64,000 nucleotides of DNA, taken from contig NZ_CAKKLV010000003.1 in NCBI RefSeq assembly GCF_918698115.1, positions 124,001 to 188,000 of the forward strand. The letters are read 5' to 3'. This document shows, one piece after another, positions 1 to 8,057 of this stretch. The notes beneath the pieces were generated by a model, which was given only the letters and a program-made list of their open reading frames with translations, had not been told where the DNA came from and ran no database searches. A program made the position numbers and the translations under genes. Within the stretch, counting starts at the first letter, position 1. Each line of letters starts with the position of its first letter. This DNA comes from Peribacillus sp. Bi96. GTDB lineage: Bacteria; Bacillota; Bacilli; Bacillales; DSM-1321.

Positions 1-112
1 ATGTATACTTTAGATCCACTTTTGCCATCGAACGTATTTGATTCGTTAAATAGAGGCCGCCATTGATTTCACGTTCAATAACATTCATAGAATTCATCGT
101 AAACATATTCAT
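1..112 (-). CDS. 5' part of an unknown gene running off the left edge
   Basis: On the minus strand an open frame starts at ATG 112..110 and stays open to the window edge, giving 37 codons that begin MNMFTMNSMNVIERE. Its Shine-Dalgarno-like AGAAGG lies inside the end of the preceding frame, about 14 nt from the first ATG and about 20 nt from the third codon, also ATG (106..104). The start follows the upstream stop codon by 2 nt, so the two would be translationally coupled. I do not recognise the product. Confidence 0.35.
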   Translation of the reverse strand, partial: MNMFTMNSMNVIEREINGGLYLTNQIRSMAKVDLKYT

Positions 113-114
113 GT

Positions 115-333
115 TTACGAAAAAATCCTTCTTGTGCCTGTTTGTGTATATGGCAAGGCAGGTGTAATCTCATTTTCAAATAAGTATCTCGTACTATTGG
201 GTGTTATATAAGCTGCATCTGCGGCAACAGGTTCGGGATTTCCAACTCTTCTAATCACGTTTACCTTTGCCCGGCTGGTGAATCCTTGAAGTATTCTATA
301 ACGACTACAGAAGGATATCGTGAATATAATCAC
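115..333 (-). CDS. Small hypothetical protein, coupled to the edge gene
   Basis: A 72-codon minus-strand frame whose C-terminal 50 residues look protein-like (charged and polar, with RRVGNPEPVAADAAYITP). It overlaps the 3' end of the Nudix gene by 29 nt, and the first ATG has no convincing ribosome-binding site, so the true start may lie inside. The stop is followed 2 nt later by the ATG of the next frame. I recognise no family. It could be a chance ORF, but the coupling favours a real pair. Confidence 0.3.
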   Translation of the reverse strand: MIIFTISFCSRYRILQGFTSRAKVNVIRRVGNPEPVAADAAYITPNSTRYLFENEITPALPYTQTGTRRIFS

Positions 334-850
334 CGAAAGAAAAACCGCGCATGGGCGGTTTTAAATGGTTCAACGTCAACTTTCTAGCAACATGAGGCAA
401 ATGCTTCTTTTTGACGGATATTAATTGATCATTTTCATAGATACAAGCAAACTCCAGTGGTGGGTCATCCAATAATATATCCCTTAGGTAATACTTTATG
501 TTGGACACGACTTCATCCGCCTCCATTACCCATTGATATGGCTTCCACGCAAGCTTTCCTTCATCACAGGCACTAAGTCTCCCCCCAGTATCTTCAGCTC
601 GGTAGACATACATTCCGCCCGTTTGGTTCCATGTCACTAACCCTCGAAAGGTCAGCCTCTTCACCCTTAATCCAGTTTCTTCAAGAATTTCGCGTTCCAT
701 CGATTCACGGATAGTTTCACCTTGTTCTATTTTCCCACCTATCCCATTCCATTTATGCCTATTCGGTTCTTTTTTGCGAAATAGCATCAACACTTCATCT
801 TCGGTGGATCTTGTTCGAGTAATGAAACATATATTATATATAATTTCCAT
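305..850 (-). CDS. Nudix hydrolase (MutT-like)
   Basis: A 181-residue Nudix hydrolase, probably acting on an (oxidised) nucleoside triphosphate or a related diphosphate. The Nudix box is complete at about residues 39-61: G39, E45, R53, E54, E57-E58 and G60 follow GX5EX7REUXEEXGU, so the Mg-binding glutamates are present. The N-terminal part is a beta-strand-rich substrate lobe. The C-terminal tail (about residues 150-181) is long for a minimal MutT domain. The start has AGAAAGGA 5 nt upstream of ATG. Substrate cannot be read from sequence; 8-oxo-dGTP diphosphatase is one option. Confidence 0.85.
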   Translation of the reverse strand: MEIIYNICFITRTRSTEDEVLMLFRKKEPNRHKWNGIGGKIEQGETIRESMEREILEETGLRVKRLTFRGLVTWNQTGGMYVYRAEDTGGRLSACDEGKLAWKPYQWVMEADEVVSNIKYYLRDILLDDPPLEFACIYENDQLISVKKKHLPHVARKLTLNHLKPPMRGFSFGDYIHDILL

Positions 851-939
851 GGTGTTTCCTTTCTGAAACGCACAATATTCGCATCTACTTCATTATTACT
901 TTATACTTAAATAACGAACCTTTAGGAAGGAGAATTAAT

Positions 940-1236
940 ATGAAACTGACCATTTCCGATCAAGCAGCTAAGTGGTATATTGATGAGTTGGAGCTACAAG
1001 AAGGCTCACATTTGCGCTTTTATGTAAGATATGGTGGATATAGTACCGTCCAAAGCGGATTTTCATTGGGTATCATGCAAGAAGAACCTGAAAATGCAGC
1101 AGCCGTATTAACAATAAATAAAATTAATTTCTATGTAGAAGAAAAAGATATCTGGTACTTTGATGGTCATGATTTACATATTACCTTTAACGAAAATCTG
1201 ACTGAACCTGAATTTCATTATGAAAAAAGTGCATGA
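940..1236 (+). CDS. yneR: HesB/YneR-type protein, cysteine-free
   Basis: A 98-residue protein of the HesB/IscA fold family as represented by B. subtilis YneR. True IscA proteins bind iron or Fe-S clusters through three conserved cysteines; this one has no cysteine at all, so it is not a conventional A-type Fe-S carrier and its role is unknown. A strong AGGAAGGAG precedes ATG, and a terminator hairpin follows the stop directly. The neighbouring yneQ and yneP genes on the other strand match the B. subtilis neighbourhood, which supports the name. Confidence 0.75.
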   Translation: MKLTISDQAAKWYIDELELQEGSHLRFYVRYGGYSTVQSGFSLGIMQEEPENAAAVLTINKINFYVEEKDIWYFDGHDLHITFNENLTEPEFHYEKSA

Positions 1237-1240
1237 CCAT

Positions 1241-1275
1241 GCAGCAGCTTCCTGTAAGCTGCTGTTGCATTTTTT
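1241..1275 (+). terminator. Rho-independent terminator of yneR
   Basis: The inverted repeat GCAGCAGCTT / AAGCTGCTGTTGC closes on a short loop and is followed by a run of six T. It starts 5 nt after the yneR stop. Confidence 0.85.
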
Positions 1276-1279
1276 CTAA

Positions 1280-1573
1280 TTAATCGAGCAGCAATTCATT
1301 AATATTTTCCGCTTTAAGAATTTCCTTTTGCTTATCACCTAATAGGTCATAATGCGAGTAGCCATCCTTCCTGTGATGAATCCACTCTTTTTTCAGACCG
1401 TATTTCTTACCCCACTCCGATAAACGATCTAAATCTTTGCACCCCACTTTTGTGACCGTCTTGCAACCAGGAAATCGGTCATCCAGCCAATAATGAGTTA
1501 AAAAGGCAATTTGACCTTGATCGATTTGCTGCTTCCAGGCCACTACATCTGCCCGTTTAATGCCAAAAGCCAT
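1280..1573 (-). CDS. yneQ: YneQ-like hypothetical protein
   Basis: A 97-residue soluble protein matching the position and appearance of B. subtilis YneQ: N-terminal MAFGIKRADVVAWKQ, a central segment with two cysteines (FPGCKTV and VGCKDLD) and a His-rich stretch (WIHHRKDGYSHYD). No function is known to me. The start has GAGGTGAT about 7 nt upstream. It lies 26 nt downstream of yneP on the same strand, probably in the same transcript. Confidence 0.7.
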   Translation of the reverse strand: MAFGIKRADVVAWKQQIDQGQIAFLTHYWLDDRFPGCKTVTKVGCKDLDRLSEWGKKYGLKKEWIHHRKDGYSHYDLLGDKQKEILKAENINELLLD

Positions 1574-1599
1574 TTATAAAATCACCTCAATTATTGTAA

Positions 1600-2031
1600 T
1601 TAAACCATTTCATCCTGTTTTTTATTTTTCTCATAGGCCTCATGCCAATCTGGAAACATTCGTTTGATGGATATTGGGCGGAAGCTGTCCTTTTTAACAC
1701 AAACGTGTGAGGAATGACCAGTGGCCGCCACTTCACTTTTCCCATTAACGATTTCATAACCATAAATGACCCGTAAGCCGTCATACAATTCGATCCAGGT
1801 CTTTACCTTTACCTTATCACCATATCGGACAGGTGTTTTATACGTAGCCTGAATATCCATGACAGGCGAAAGGATTCCATCCGCTTCCATATCTGCATAA
1901 TAAAACCCTAAATCATTAATCAATTTTGTTCTGCCTAGTTCCATCCATATAAAATAATTTGCATGGTAAACGACACCCATTTGGTCCGTCTCGGCATACC
2001 GCACTTCAATTTCGTTTTCAGCTATGAACAT
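1600..2031 (-). CDS. yneP: Acyl-CoA thioesterase, YbgC/hotdog family
   Basis: A 143-residue single hotdog-fold thioesterase that would hydrolyse acyl-CoA esters. The diagnostic N-terminal motif YAETDQMGVVYHANYF (about residues 11-26) carries the catalytic Asp of the 4-hydroxybenzoyl-CoA thioesterase/YbgC group. Length fits the family. The start has GGGGAAAG upstream of ATG. It corresponds by context to B. subtilis yneP, between tlp and yneQ. The natural acyl substrate is not predictable here. Confidence 0.85.
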   Translation of the reverse strand: MFIAENEIEVRYAETDQMGVVYHANYFIWMELGRTKLINDLGFYYADMEADGILSPVMDIQATYKTPVRYGDKVKVKTWIELYDGLRVIYGYEIVNGKSEVAATGHSSHVCVKKDSFRPISIKRMFPDWHEAYEKNKKQDEMV

Positions 2032-2168
2032 TTTCTTTCCCCACTTTCATTTCTAAAGCAATATAAACATTTTACCATAACAGCAGTTCAACATTCATTT
2101 ATGCTGTTTTGACAGGAAAATGGAAAGGGAAGAAAGATTTCGATCTTCTTTCTCCCCTACCTATCCAC

Positions 2169-2414
2169 TTAAATATTATCGTTATTATAACCGCTTTCCC
2201 GTGCTTCTTGCTCATCTTGCATTTCTTCCTTCATGCCATCAATGCTCTTTCTTCTTCGCTCATTTTTTGCCTCTATTGCCATTTTCCCCTCCCCAGAAGA
2301 GAATGATAACGTTTCATTTGCTTCGGTTATGTTCTCTTCAGTATTTTGAATCGCATCCTGTATTTTTTCAACATTATCCAAACGATTATCCTGATTGTGT
2401 TTATCTGTGCCCAT
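2169..2414 (-). CDS. tlp: Small acid-soluble spore protein Tlp
   Basis: An 81-residue hydrophilic, Glu/Asn-rich protein of the thioredoxin-like protein (Tlp) SASP family, packaged in the spore core. Hallmarks are DNVEKIQDAIQNTEENI near the N-terminus, SGEGKMAIEAKNERR in the middle and an acidic end. I start at the ATG of MGTDKHN because GAGGTGG sits 5 nt before it; an upstream in-frame ATG would overlap that ribosome-binding site. It follows sspN with a 67-nt gap, as in B. subtilis, where the pair is expressed in the forespore. Confidence 0.9.
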   Translation of the reverse strand: MGTDKHNQDNRLDNVEKIQDAIQNTEENITEANETLSFSSGEGKMAIEAKNERRRKSIDGMKEEMQDEQEARESGYNNDNI

Positions 2415-2481
2415 TATTTCCACCTCAAGTTAATTTTAGTTTACATAATAATATTATTACAAATCGTTATTCAGGCTATCC

Positions 2482-2625
2482 TTACTCGCCTTTAGTTTGA
2501 ATTACCTGAGCATGTTTGCCTGATTTGTCCTGCATTTGCTTGCCATTATTCCCACCGGCTGCTCTTGGTTGTGTTCCCAGATGGCTCGGTCTAAAGTGTT
2601 TGGAATCTTTTTTTGGATTACTCAT
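2482..2625 (-). CDS. sspN: Small acid-soluble spore protein N
   Basis: A 47-residue protein: [19 protein letters not shown] at the start and IQTKGE at the C-terminus, both typical of SspN (B. subtilis SspN also has PSHLGT and ends in QTKGE). SspN is a minor spore-core SASP. GAAGGAGG lies 8 nt upstream of ATG. It heads the sspN-tlp pair. Confidence 0.9.
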   Translation of the reverse strand: MSNPKKDSKHFRPSHLGTQPRAAGGNNGKQMQDKSGKHAQVIQTKGE

Positions 2626-2770
2626 TTTATCGCCTCCTTCTCTTATCATGGATAAAAAGGAGGCATTTCATGAATGCCAGTTTTTGAAAAGGCCAAGAAA
2701 AAGAGCCAGCACATTGAAGAGGACCTTCAAAGTACAGGCTCATATTTTCGAACGAAAGCCTTGGCAAATG

Positions 2771-2899
2771 TTATTCAGCCTTTTGCATATGCCTTTTTTC
2801 AATACGTTCCTCAAGTCTTTCCATTTGTTTAAGGTCCATCAGTAATTCCTTTTTATTTTCTTTAATTAATTCTTCAAATGTTCTTTTTCTTTTTTTCAT
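2771..2899 (-). CDS. FbpB-family small basic protein
   Basis: A 42-residue, highly charged protein starting MKKRKRTFEELIKENKKELL and ending in an amphipathic Lys/Arg/Glu helix (MERLEERIEKRHMQKAE). It resembles the FbpB family of Fur-regulated basic proteins; in B. subtilis FbpB assists the small RNA FsrA in iron-sparing repression. AGGTGA precedes ATG by 7 nt. It sits between yneN and sspN. A weak Fur-box-like sequence lies about 90 nt upstream. Function is assigned by resemblance only. Confidence 0.7.
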   Translation of the reverse strand: MKKRKRTFEELIKENKKELLMDLKQMERLEERIEKRHMQKAE

Positions 2900-2984
2900 G
2901 ATTTTCACCTACTTATTTTTAGTTTATTATTCAGCATGGCCAAATTAACGTAAAATTATGACTATATGGTTTCCATTTCATAAA

Positions 2985-2999
2985 TTGTCATAATTATCA
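2985..2999 (-). promoter_or_regulatory. Possible Fur box upstream of the FbpB-like gene
   Basis: The minus strand reads TGATAATTATGACAA. The first half matches the 7-1-7 Fur consensus TGATAAT exactly; the second half is degenerate. It is offered because the downstream gene resembles the Fur-regulated FbpB. Confidence 0.25.
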
Positions 3000-3141
3000 G
3001 TTTTTTCAAACCGATAATTTTCTATTACTATGCCCTCTATACTTTAACCCTTTTTCGTGTATATTAACCAAAAATTTCGAATTTTTTTAAATCTTTTCAT
3101 TAACTTTTGACAATTTTGTTAACATATTTTAGTTCCATGAG

Positions 3142-3166
3142 AAAACGGAACCGTTAAAAGGTTCCG
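3142..3166 (-). terminator. Terminator of yneN
   Basis: CGGAACC / GGTTCCG with a 7-nt loop directly abuts the yneN stop and is followed on the minus strand by TTTT. Confidence 0.7.
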
Positions 3167-3700
3167 CTACTGCATGCTATTGATATTTCGCTCCATATCT
3201 TTTAGTTGCATGGCCGAAATTACCTTATGCCTGATGATGCCTTCTTTGTCGATGAAGTATGTAGTCGGAATGCTAAGAATCTTATAAAGCTCATTCACTG
3301 GATTTTTTGCACTTTGACTGTCCAAAGGAATGGTAAAAGTTATCCCATTTTCCTCTGCAAATGCTCGGACATCGTTTTCCGGGTCAATATTGACAGCAAG
3401 AATGACCACATCATCACCTGCCTGCTGCGAATATTTCTGCATATCCGGCATTTCCTTTTTACATGGCGGACACCACGTAGCCCAGAAGTTCAGCATTACC
3501 TTTTTTCCTTTATAATCCGATAATTCAACCTGTTTACCATCCAAAGTCTCTAGGGAGAAATTCGGCGCTTTAGCGCCAATATTCAATCCTCCCAAAGAAT
3601 CTTTTTCCTCATTTTTGGTCGGTTCATTACCCATCGCCTGCACGATCGCTACCGTAATCAGTGACAGTAAGACAACCGAAGCAATAATTTTTTTAACCAT
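3167..3700 (-). CDS. yneN: Membrane-anchored thiol-disulfide oxidoreductase (TlpA/ResA-like)
   Basis: A 177-residue protein with an uncleaved or signal-type N-terminal membrane segment (residues about 5-23) followed by an AhpC/TSA-thioredoxin fold. The redox motif is WCPPCKKEMP at about residues 75-84, and the cis-Pro loop is IPTTYFID. Proteins of this type reduce extracytoplasmic disulfides, for example in cytochrome c maturation or spore formation. Its position beside citB and the ssp genes matches B. subtilis yneN. The partner protein is unknown. Confidence 0.85.
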   Translation of the reverse strand: MVKKIIASVVLLSLITVAIVQAMGNEPTKNEEKDSLGGLNIGAKAPNFSLETLDGKQVELSDYKGKKVMLNFWATWCPPCKKEMPDMQKYSQQAGDDVVILAVNIDPENDVRAFAEENGITFTIPLDSQSAKNPVNELYKILSIPTTYFIDKEGIIRHKVISAMQLKDMERNINSMQ

Positions 3701-3853
3701 ACTCGTCCCCCTAGTCCCATTACAACCAAAATATTTGCCCGTTTCCAGAAATAGAACAACTTCCTACTCCATCTTAACAATAAAAGGATATCCGGAAAAG
3801 TGCTTATCCTATAATCATATCATGTTATTCCTCTGTTTCAAAAACTTGACACA

Positions 3854-3892
3854 CAAAAAAAAGCGGTAAACCTAACTTGTAGGTTTACCGCT
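3854..3892 (-). terminator. Terminator of citB
   Basis: AGCGGTAAACCTA / TAGGTTTACCGCT is a perfect 13-bp stem with a 5-nt loop, followed on the minus strand by eight T. It begins about 15 nt after the citB stop. Confidence 0.92.
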
Positions 3893-3906
3893 GTAAAAAA
3901 GCTGAA

Positions 3907-6618
3907 TTAGCCTTTTAATTTATTACGTAATACCATTTGAAGGATACCGCCATGACGGTAGTAGTCGATTTCGATTTCAGAGTCGAAACGAACAAGTACA
4001 TCAAATTCTTTTACGTTTCCAGCTTCATCAGTAGCTGTAACTGTTACGATATCACGTGGTTTAACTGTTTCGTCGACTTTAACAGCAATCGCTTCTTTAC
4101 CAGTTAATCCTAGTGTTTCAGCGTTTTCGCCTTCTTTGAATTGAAGAGGAAGAACACCCATTAACGCAAGGTTAGAACGGTGAATACGTTCGAAGCTTTC
4201 AGCGATAACTGTTTTGATGCCAAGAAGGTTAGTACCTTTTGCAGCCCAGTCACGAGAGCTTCCCATACCGTAGTCTTTACCAGCAATTACAGCAAGACCT
4301 GTTCCATCAGCTTTGTATTTCATACAAGCATCATAGATAGCCATTACGTCGCCAGTTGGCCAGTAAGTAGTGTAACCACCTTCTGTACCTGGAGCAACTT
4401 GGTTACGGATACGAATGTTAGCGAATGTTCCGCGCATCATTGCTTCATGGTTACCACGACGAGAACCGTAAGAGTTAAAGTCACGTGGTTTCACTCCGTT
4501 TTCACGAAGGTAGATACCAGCTGGTGTATCTTTACCGATTGCACCTGCAGGAGAAATGTGGTCAGTTGTTACTGAGTCACCGAATTTACCTACTACGCGC
4601 AAGCCAGAAAGTGGGTTAACGGAACCTGGTTCTGGTGATAATCCTTCAAAGAATGGAGGATTTTGAATGTATGTTGATTTAGAATCGAAAGCGTAAATCG
4701 CTTCGTTGCTTGTTTGGATTTCATTCCAACGTTTGTTATCGTTGAATACCGTTTCGTATTCTTTACGGAATAATTCCGGTGTTACCGTTGCTTTAACAGC
4801 AGCGTTAACTTCTTCTTGTGATGGCCAGATATCAGCAAGATACACATCGTTGCCGTCTTTATCTTTACCAAGTGAATCATTGTTAAGATCGAAGTCCACA
4901 GTACCAGCAAGTGCATATGCTACAACCAAAGTTGGAGAAGCAAGGTAGTTTGCTTTCACTAATGGATGAATACGACCTTCGAAGTTACGGTTACCCGAAA
5001 GTACTGAAGTTACTAGAAGATCTGCTTCAGCAACTGCCGCTTCGATTTCGTCCGCTAATGGACCTGAGTTACCGATACATGTTGTACAGCCGTAACCAAC
5101 TACGTTGAATCCTAATTGATCAAGGTATGTTTGAAGACCTGCATCACGAAGGTAACCAGTAACAACTTTAGAACCTGGTGCTAATGATGTTTTTACATAA
5201 TCCGGAACAGTCAAGCCTTTTTCAACTGCTTTCTTAGCAATAAGACCTGCCCCAAGCATTACGTATGGGTTAGAAGTATTTGTACAGCTTGTGATTGCAG
5301 CAATTGCGATCGCACCTGTTTTCATTACCGTTTCTTTACCATCGGCAAATTTAACAGTTACTTCTTTATCCAATTCAGAGTTGTCCATGCCGAAACCTTG
5401 GTTACCCATAGGTGCATTGATAGCATCATGGAAAGATTGTTTCATTTGAGAAAGTGGAATCAAATCTTGCGGGCGTTTAGGGCCTGAAAGGTTTGGTTCA
5501 ATTGCTGAAAGGTCGATTTCCACAACATCATTGTATGCTGGATCTTCGTTTTCAGGAGAGTAGAACAATCCATTTTCTTTGCAGTAAGATTCAACCACTT
5601 TAATTTGTTTTTCATCACGGCCTGTTAAGCGCATGTAATCGATCGCTTCTGCATCAACAGGGAAGAAACCAACTGTAGCACCGTATTCAGGAGCCATGTT
5701 AGCGATTGTTGCACGGTCAGCAAGTGGAAGGTATCCTACTCCAGGACCGTAGAACTCAACAAATTTACCAACTACGCCGTGTGCACGAAGAACTTGAGTC
5801 ACTTTCAATGCAAGGTCAGTAGCTGTTGTTCCTTTAGGAAGTTGACCAGTCAGTTTTACACCGACTACTTTAGGTACCGGGAAGTATGAAGGCTGTCCAA
5901 GCATGCCTGCTTCTGCTTCGATACCGCCGACGCCCCAACCAAGAACACCAATACCGTTGATCATTGTAGTATGAGAATCTGTACCGAATACAGAGTCAGG
6001 GAATACTTCAAAATCTCCGCTTGGAGTTTCAACTGCATGCACTACGTTCGCAAGGTACTCAAGGTTAACTTGGTGAACGATACCAGTTGCTGGTGGAACC
6101 GCACGGTAGTTATTGAATGATTTTTGAGCCCAGCTTAGGAACTGGTAACGCTCTGCATTACGTTCGAATTCAAGATCCATATTGGCATCAAGGGAATCGA
6201 TTGTACCTGCTTTATCAACTTGTACAGAGTGGTCAATTACAAGGTCAACTGGAATTTCCGGGTTGATTTTGTCAGGATCTCCACCAAGTGCAGCGAATGC
6301 ATTACGTAGAGAAGCTAAATCAACAACAACTGGAACACCAGTGAAATCTTGTAGGATAACACGAGATGGCTTGAAAGGAACATCTATATCTTGTTGCTCG
6401 CTTGTTCCCCATTTAGCAAGGTTCGCAACATGTTCTTTTGTGATTACTCTTCCGTCTACTTGGCGAAGTACCGCTTCAAGTAACACTTTAATGGAATATG
6501 GAAGGCGAGATACTTGGCCGTCCCCTGCTTTTTCAATAGCTTCTAGGCTGTAGTAGTTGTAGCGTTTCCCTTCAATTTCAAAGGATTTACGCGCTTGGTA
6601 TACGTCATTTTTCGTCAT
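3907..6618 (-). CDS. citB: Aconitate hydratase (aconitase A)
   Basis: A 903-residue aconitase, interconverting citrate and isocitrate in the TCA cycle; in Bacillus the apo-protein also binds iron-responsive RNA elements. The three [4Fe-4S] ligands are visible: Cys445 in [10 protein letters not shown] and Cys511/Cys514 in [12 protein letters not shown]. The C-terminal swivel domain has [10 protein letters not shown]. Length equals that of the Bacillus enzyme. A promoter with a CcpC-type dyad and half-site lies upstream, giving a leader of about 150 nt, and a strong terminator follows. Divergent from sspO, as in B. subtilis. Confidence 0.97.
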   Translation of the reverse strand: MTKNDVYQARKSFEIEGKRYNYYSLEAIEKAGDGQVSRLPYSIKVLLEAVLRQVDGRVITKEHVANLAKWGTSEQQDIDVPFKPSRVILQDFTGVPVVVDLASLRNAFAALGGDPDKINPEIPVDLVIDHSVQVDKAGTIDSLDANMDLEFERNAERYQFLSWAQKSFNNYRAVPPATGIVHQVNLEYLANVVHAVETPSGDFEVFPDSVFGTDSHTTMINGIGVLGWGVGGIEAEAGMLGQPSYFPVPKVVGVKLTGQLPKGTTATDLALKVTQVLRAHGVVGKFVEFYGPGVGYLPLADRATIANMAPEYGATVGFFPVDAEAIDYMRLTGRDEKQIKVVESYCKENGLFYSPENEDPAYNDVVEIDLSAIEPNLSGPKRPQDLIPLSQMKQSFHDAINAPMGNQGFGMDNSELDKEVTVKFADGKETVMKTGAIAIAAITSCTNTSNPYVMLGAGLIAKKAVEKGLTVPDYVKTSLAPGSKVVTGYLRDAGLQTYLDQLGFNVVGYGCTTCIGNSGPLADEIEAAVAEADLLVTSVLSGNRNFEGRIHPLVKANYLASPTLVVAYALAGTVDFDLNNDSLGKDKDGNDVYLADIWPSQEEVNAAVKATVTPELFRKEYETVFNDNKRWNEIQTSNEAIYAFDSKSTYIQNPPFFEGLSPEPGSVNPLSGLRVVGKFGDSVTTDHISPAGAIGKDTPAGIYLRENGVKPRDFNSYGSRRGNHEAMMRGTFANIRIRNQVAPGTEGGYTTYWPTGDVMAIYDACMKYKADGTGLAVIAGKDYGMGSSRDWAAKGTNLLGIKTVIAESFERIHRSNLALMGVLPLQFKEGENAETLGLTGKEAIAVKVDETVKPRDIVTVTATDEAGNVKEFDVLVRFDSEIEIDYYRHGGILQMVLRNKLKG

Positions 6619-6775
6619 GAATATTACCCCCTATTAAACTGTCAGAACGTATTCTGCACATAAAAGTAAAACCTGGTTCACTGAAACCATGTTTACAATA
6701 AATATAAGTAAAAAAGTTAGTTTGTCGAATTTTCTCTATCTTCTCCCACCCTAACTCTTCCTTCAACTTAATACT

Positions 6776-6805
6776 AATATAGAATTGAGTATAAGTAAAT
6801 ATCAA
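6776..6805 (-). promoter_or_regulatory. Candidate sigma-A promoter of citB
   Basis: On the minus strand TTGATA (6805..6800) and TATATT (6781..6776) are separated by 18 nt, predicting a transcript start near 6769 and a leader of about 150 nt before the citB ATG. Confidence 0.55.
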
Positions 6806-6837
6806 GAAAGTTATTGTTTTTGATAAGTTTCTCTTAT
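6791..6837 (-). promoter_or_regulatory. CcpC-type operator of citB (dyad plus half-site)
   Basis: A perfect ATAA-N7-TTAT dyad occupies 6823-6837, and a TTAT half-site lies at 6791-6794, between the -35 and -10 boxes. Relative to the predicted start these are centred near -61 and -24. Known biology: B. subtilis CcpC represses citB through a dyad near -66 and a half-site near -27, released by citrate. The match in sequence and spacing is close. Confidence 0.65.
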
Positions 6838-7003
6838 AGAAAAAATTCCCTCACATATTAAAGTGCTTTTAGAAAGCCTTGCTGATAGGCCATTTATTGA
6901 AAATCCTCCCATTTTTGACCTGATAAATTATTCCAGTAAAACTTATTACTCATACATACATAATCATTCAGCATTATCGCATTCTATGGATGGAGGTGTC
7001 GAA

Positions 7004-7156
7004 ATGACAAAACAAAAGGCTAATCATGTAATACCAGGCATGAATGCGGCAAAAGCGCAAGGTAATGGAGCGGGATACAATGATGAATTGGGAAATGAAC
7101 CGCCATTATCCGAAATGCAAAGGCAAAATAATAAAAAAAGAAAGAAAAACCAATGA
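7004..7156 (+). CDS. sspO: Small acid-soluble spore protein O
   Basis: A 50-residue protein: [20 protein letters not shown] at the start and [11 protein letters not shown] at the end, both hallmarks of SspO (formerly CotK). It is a minor spore-core SASP made in the forespore. TGGAGGTG precedes ATG. It is divergent from citB, as in B. subtilis. Here sspP is not directly adjacent but separated by a converging small gene, so the sspO-sspP operon arrangement has been broken up. Confidence 0.92.
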   Translation: MTKQKANHVIPGMNAAKAQGNGAGYNDELGNEPPLSEMQRQNNKKRKKNQ

Positions 7157-7186
7157 TCTTCCTCATCTCTAGGCTTTAAACAGGAA

Positions 7187-7230
7187 AGGCTTTTTGAAAA
7201 TGCAGATACTCTGCATTTCTCAAAAAGCCT
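7187..7230. terminator. Long hairpin, likely bidirectional terminator
   Basis: AGGCTTTTTGA / TCAAAAAGCCT continues inward through AATGCAGA / TCTGCATT to a 3-nt loop, a stem of about 19 bp with one small bulge. It lies between the converging sspO gene and the 87-residue gene, so it can serve both. Confidence 0.6.
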
Positions 7231-7239
7231 ATTCCATTC

Positions 7240-7290
7240 TCAAGTAAAACGCGTAAACTTATGAGTAAAGTGCATAAACTCACGAATAAA
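7240..7290 (-). repeat. Three-unit 21-bp tandem repeat, locus A
   Basis: On the minus strand the core TTTAYTCRTRAGTTTAYGC recurs: its 9-nt heads lie at 7282-7290 (TTTATTCGT), 7261-7269 (TTTACTCAT) and 7240-7248 (TTTACTTGA), exactly 21 nt apart. A second locus with the same unit and period is at 15846-15908. It is intergenic and downstream of both flanking genes. Confidence 0.7.
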
Positions 7291-7319
7291 CGAGGATGGT
7301 TCTGAACAGAATCAGTCAC

Positions 7320-7583
7320 TCAATAGTCCTCTGAATTGACTTCATTGACGATAGCTTGTATATCCTGTTCGAATTGTTTCAATTGTTCTCGCTGATGCTC
7401 GGAAGCAGTGACTAAAGCAGATTGTATTTGCTGATAGGCCTCGTTCACTTCTTGCTTCACATGTTTCAATTCTGTGCCGTAGTTCGGTGTGGTCTTTTCT
7501 AAGGATGAATATACATCATTTACTTGTTGGTAACTTTGCTGGGCTTCTTGGAATGTCCTTCGCTTATCTTGTTTATCCTGCAT
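7320..7583 (-). CDS. Hypothetical coiled-coil protein
   Basis: An 87-residue Gln/Glu-rich, almost wholly helical protein (heptad-like hydrophobics through residues 10-80, e.g. LKQFEQDIQAIVNEV), with no signal peptide, cysteine or catalytic motif. The start is ATGCAGGATAAAC with GGAGCTG upstream. It sits between sspO and sspP on the opposite strand. I recognise no family; a small helical stress or sporulation protein is possible. Confidence 0.65.
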   Translation of the reverse strand: MQDKQDKRRTFQEAQQSYQQVNDVYSSLEKTTPNYGTELKHVKQEVNEAYQQIQSALVTASEHQREQLKQFEQDIQAIVNEVNSEDY

Positions 7584-7698
7584 TAGTGTTCAGCTCCTTA
7601 ATTAGTATCCATCCATAGGATGTACGAGGTTTTCAAATATATGTATGTGAATAAAATTTCGCGGACTGATTATCTTAAGTAGTAGGAGGGATCAACAC

Positions 7699-7842
7699 AT
7701 GAACAAAAATGATGGTAAAGATATTCGAAAAAATGCACCTAAAGGAAATAACCCAGGACAACCTGCCCCGCTAAGCGGTTCACATAAGGTGAAAAATAGA
7801 CAGCACTCCCGTCAGAAACATAACAGCAGTCACGATATGTAA
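7699..7842 (+). CDS. sspP: Small acid-soluble spore protein P
   Basis: A 47-residue basic protein with [20 protein letters not shown] in the middle and [10 protein letters not shown] at the C-terminus, nearly identical in pattern to B. subtilis SspP (formerly CotL). TAGGAGGG lies 8 nt upstream of ATG. A strong terminator follows. Spore-core protein of minor abundance. Confidence 0.93.
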   Translation: MNKNDGKDIRKNAPKGNNPGQPAPLSGSHKVKNRQHSRQKHNSSHDM

Positions 7843-7872
7843 TGTAAGCTTTTATATATGCGTTCCATAACG

Positions 7873-7910
7873 AAGCGGTGCCGCCCTTTAAAAAGGCAGA
7901 CACCGCTTTT
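7873..7910 (+). terminator. Terminator of sspP
   Basis: AAGCGGTG...CACCGCTT with internal GCC/GGC pairing, followed by TTTTCTTC. Confidence 0.8.
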
Positions 7911-8057
7911 CTTCTATTATTAATATTTACGCAAAAACAAAACGCGGATAGCAAAAAACTTCCTATTATATGCCCGTTTTTTTGAGCGACTCTTTCACTT
8001 ACCCAAAACCGTTTATCGTGAATATTTAGTGATAGCCATTCCCGTTATCAAAGTTAT

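Noticed and set aside
2120-2500. 126-codon plus-strand frame
   Set aside because: Antisense to tlp and sspN, which have clear family signatures and ribosome-binding sites.
6940-6965. CATACATA as a sigma-G -10 box for sspO
   Set aside because: Forespore expression is expected for sspO, but I could not find a matching -35 element at the right distance.
7739-7954. 71-codon minus-strand frame
   Set aside because: Antisense to sspP and its terminator.
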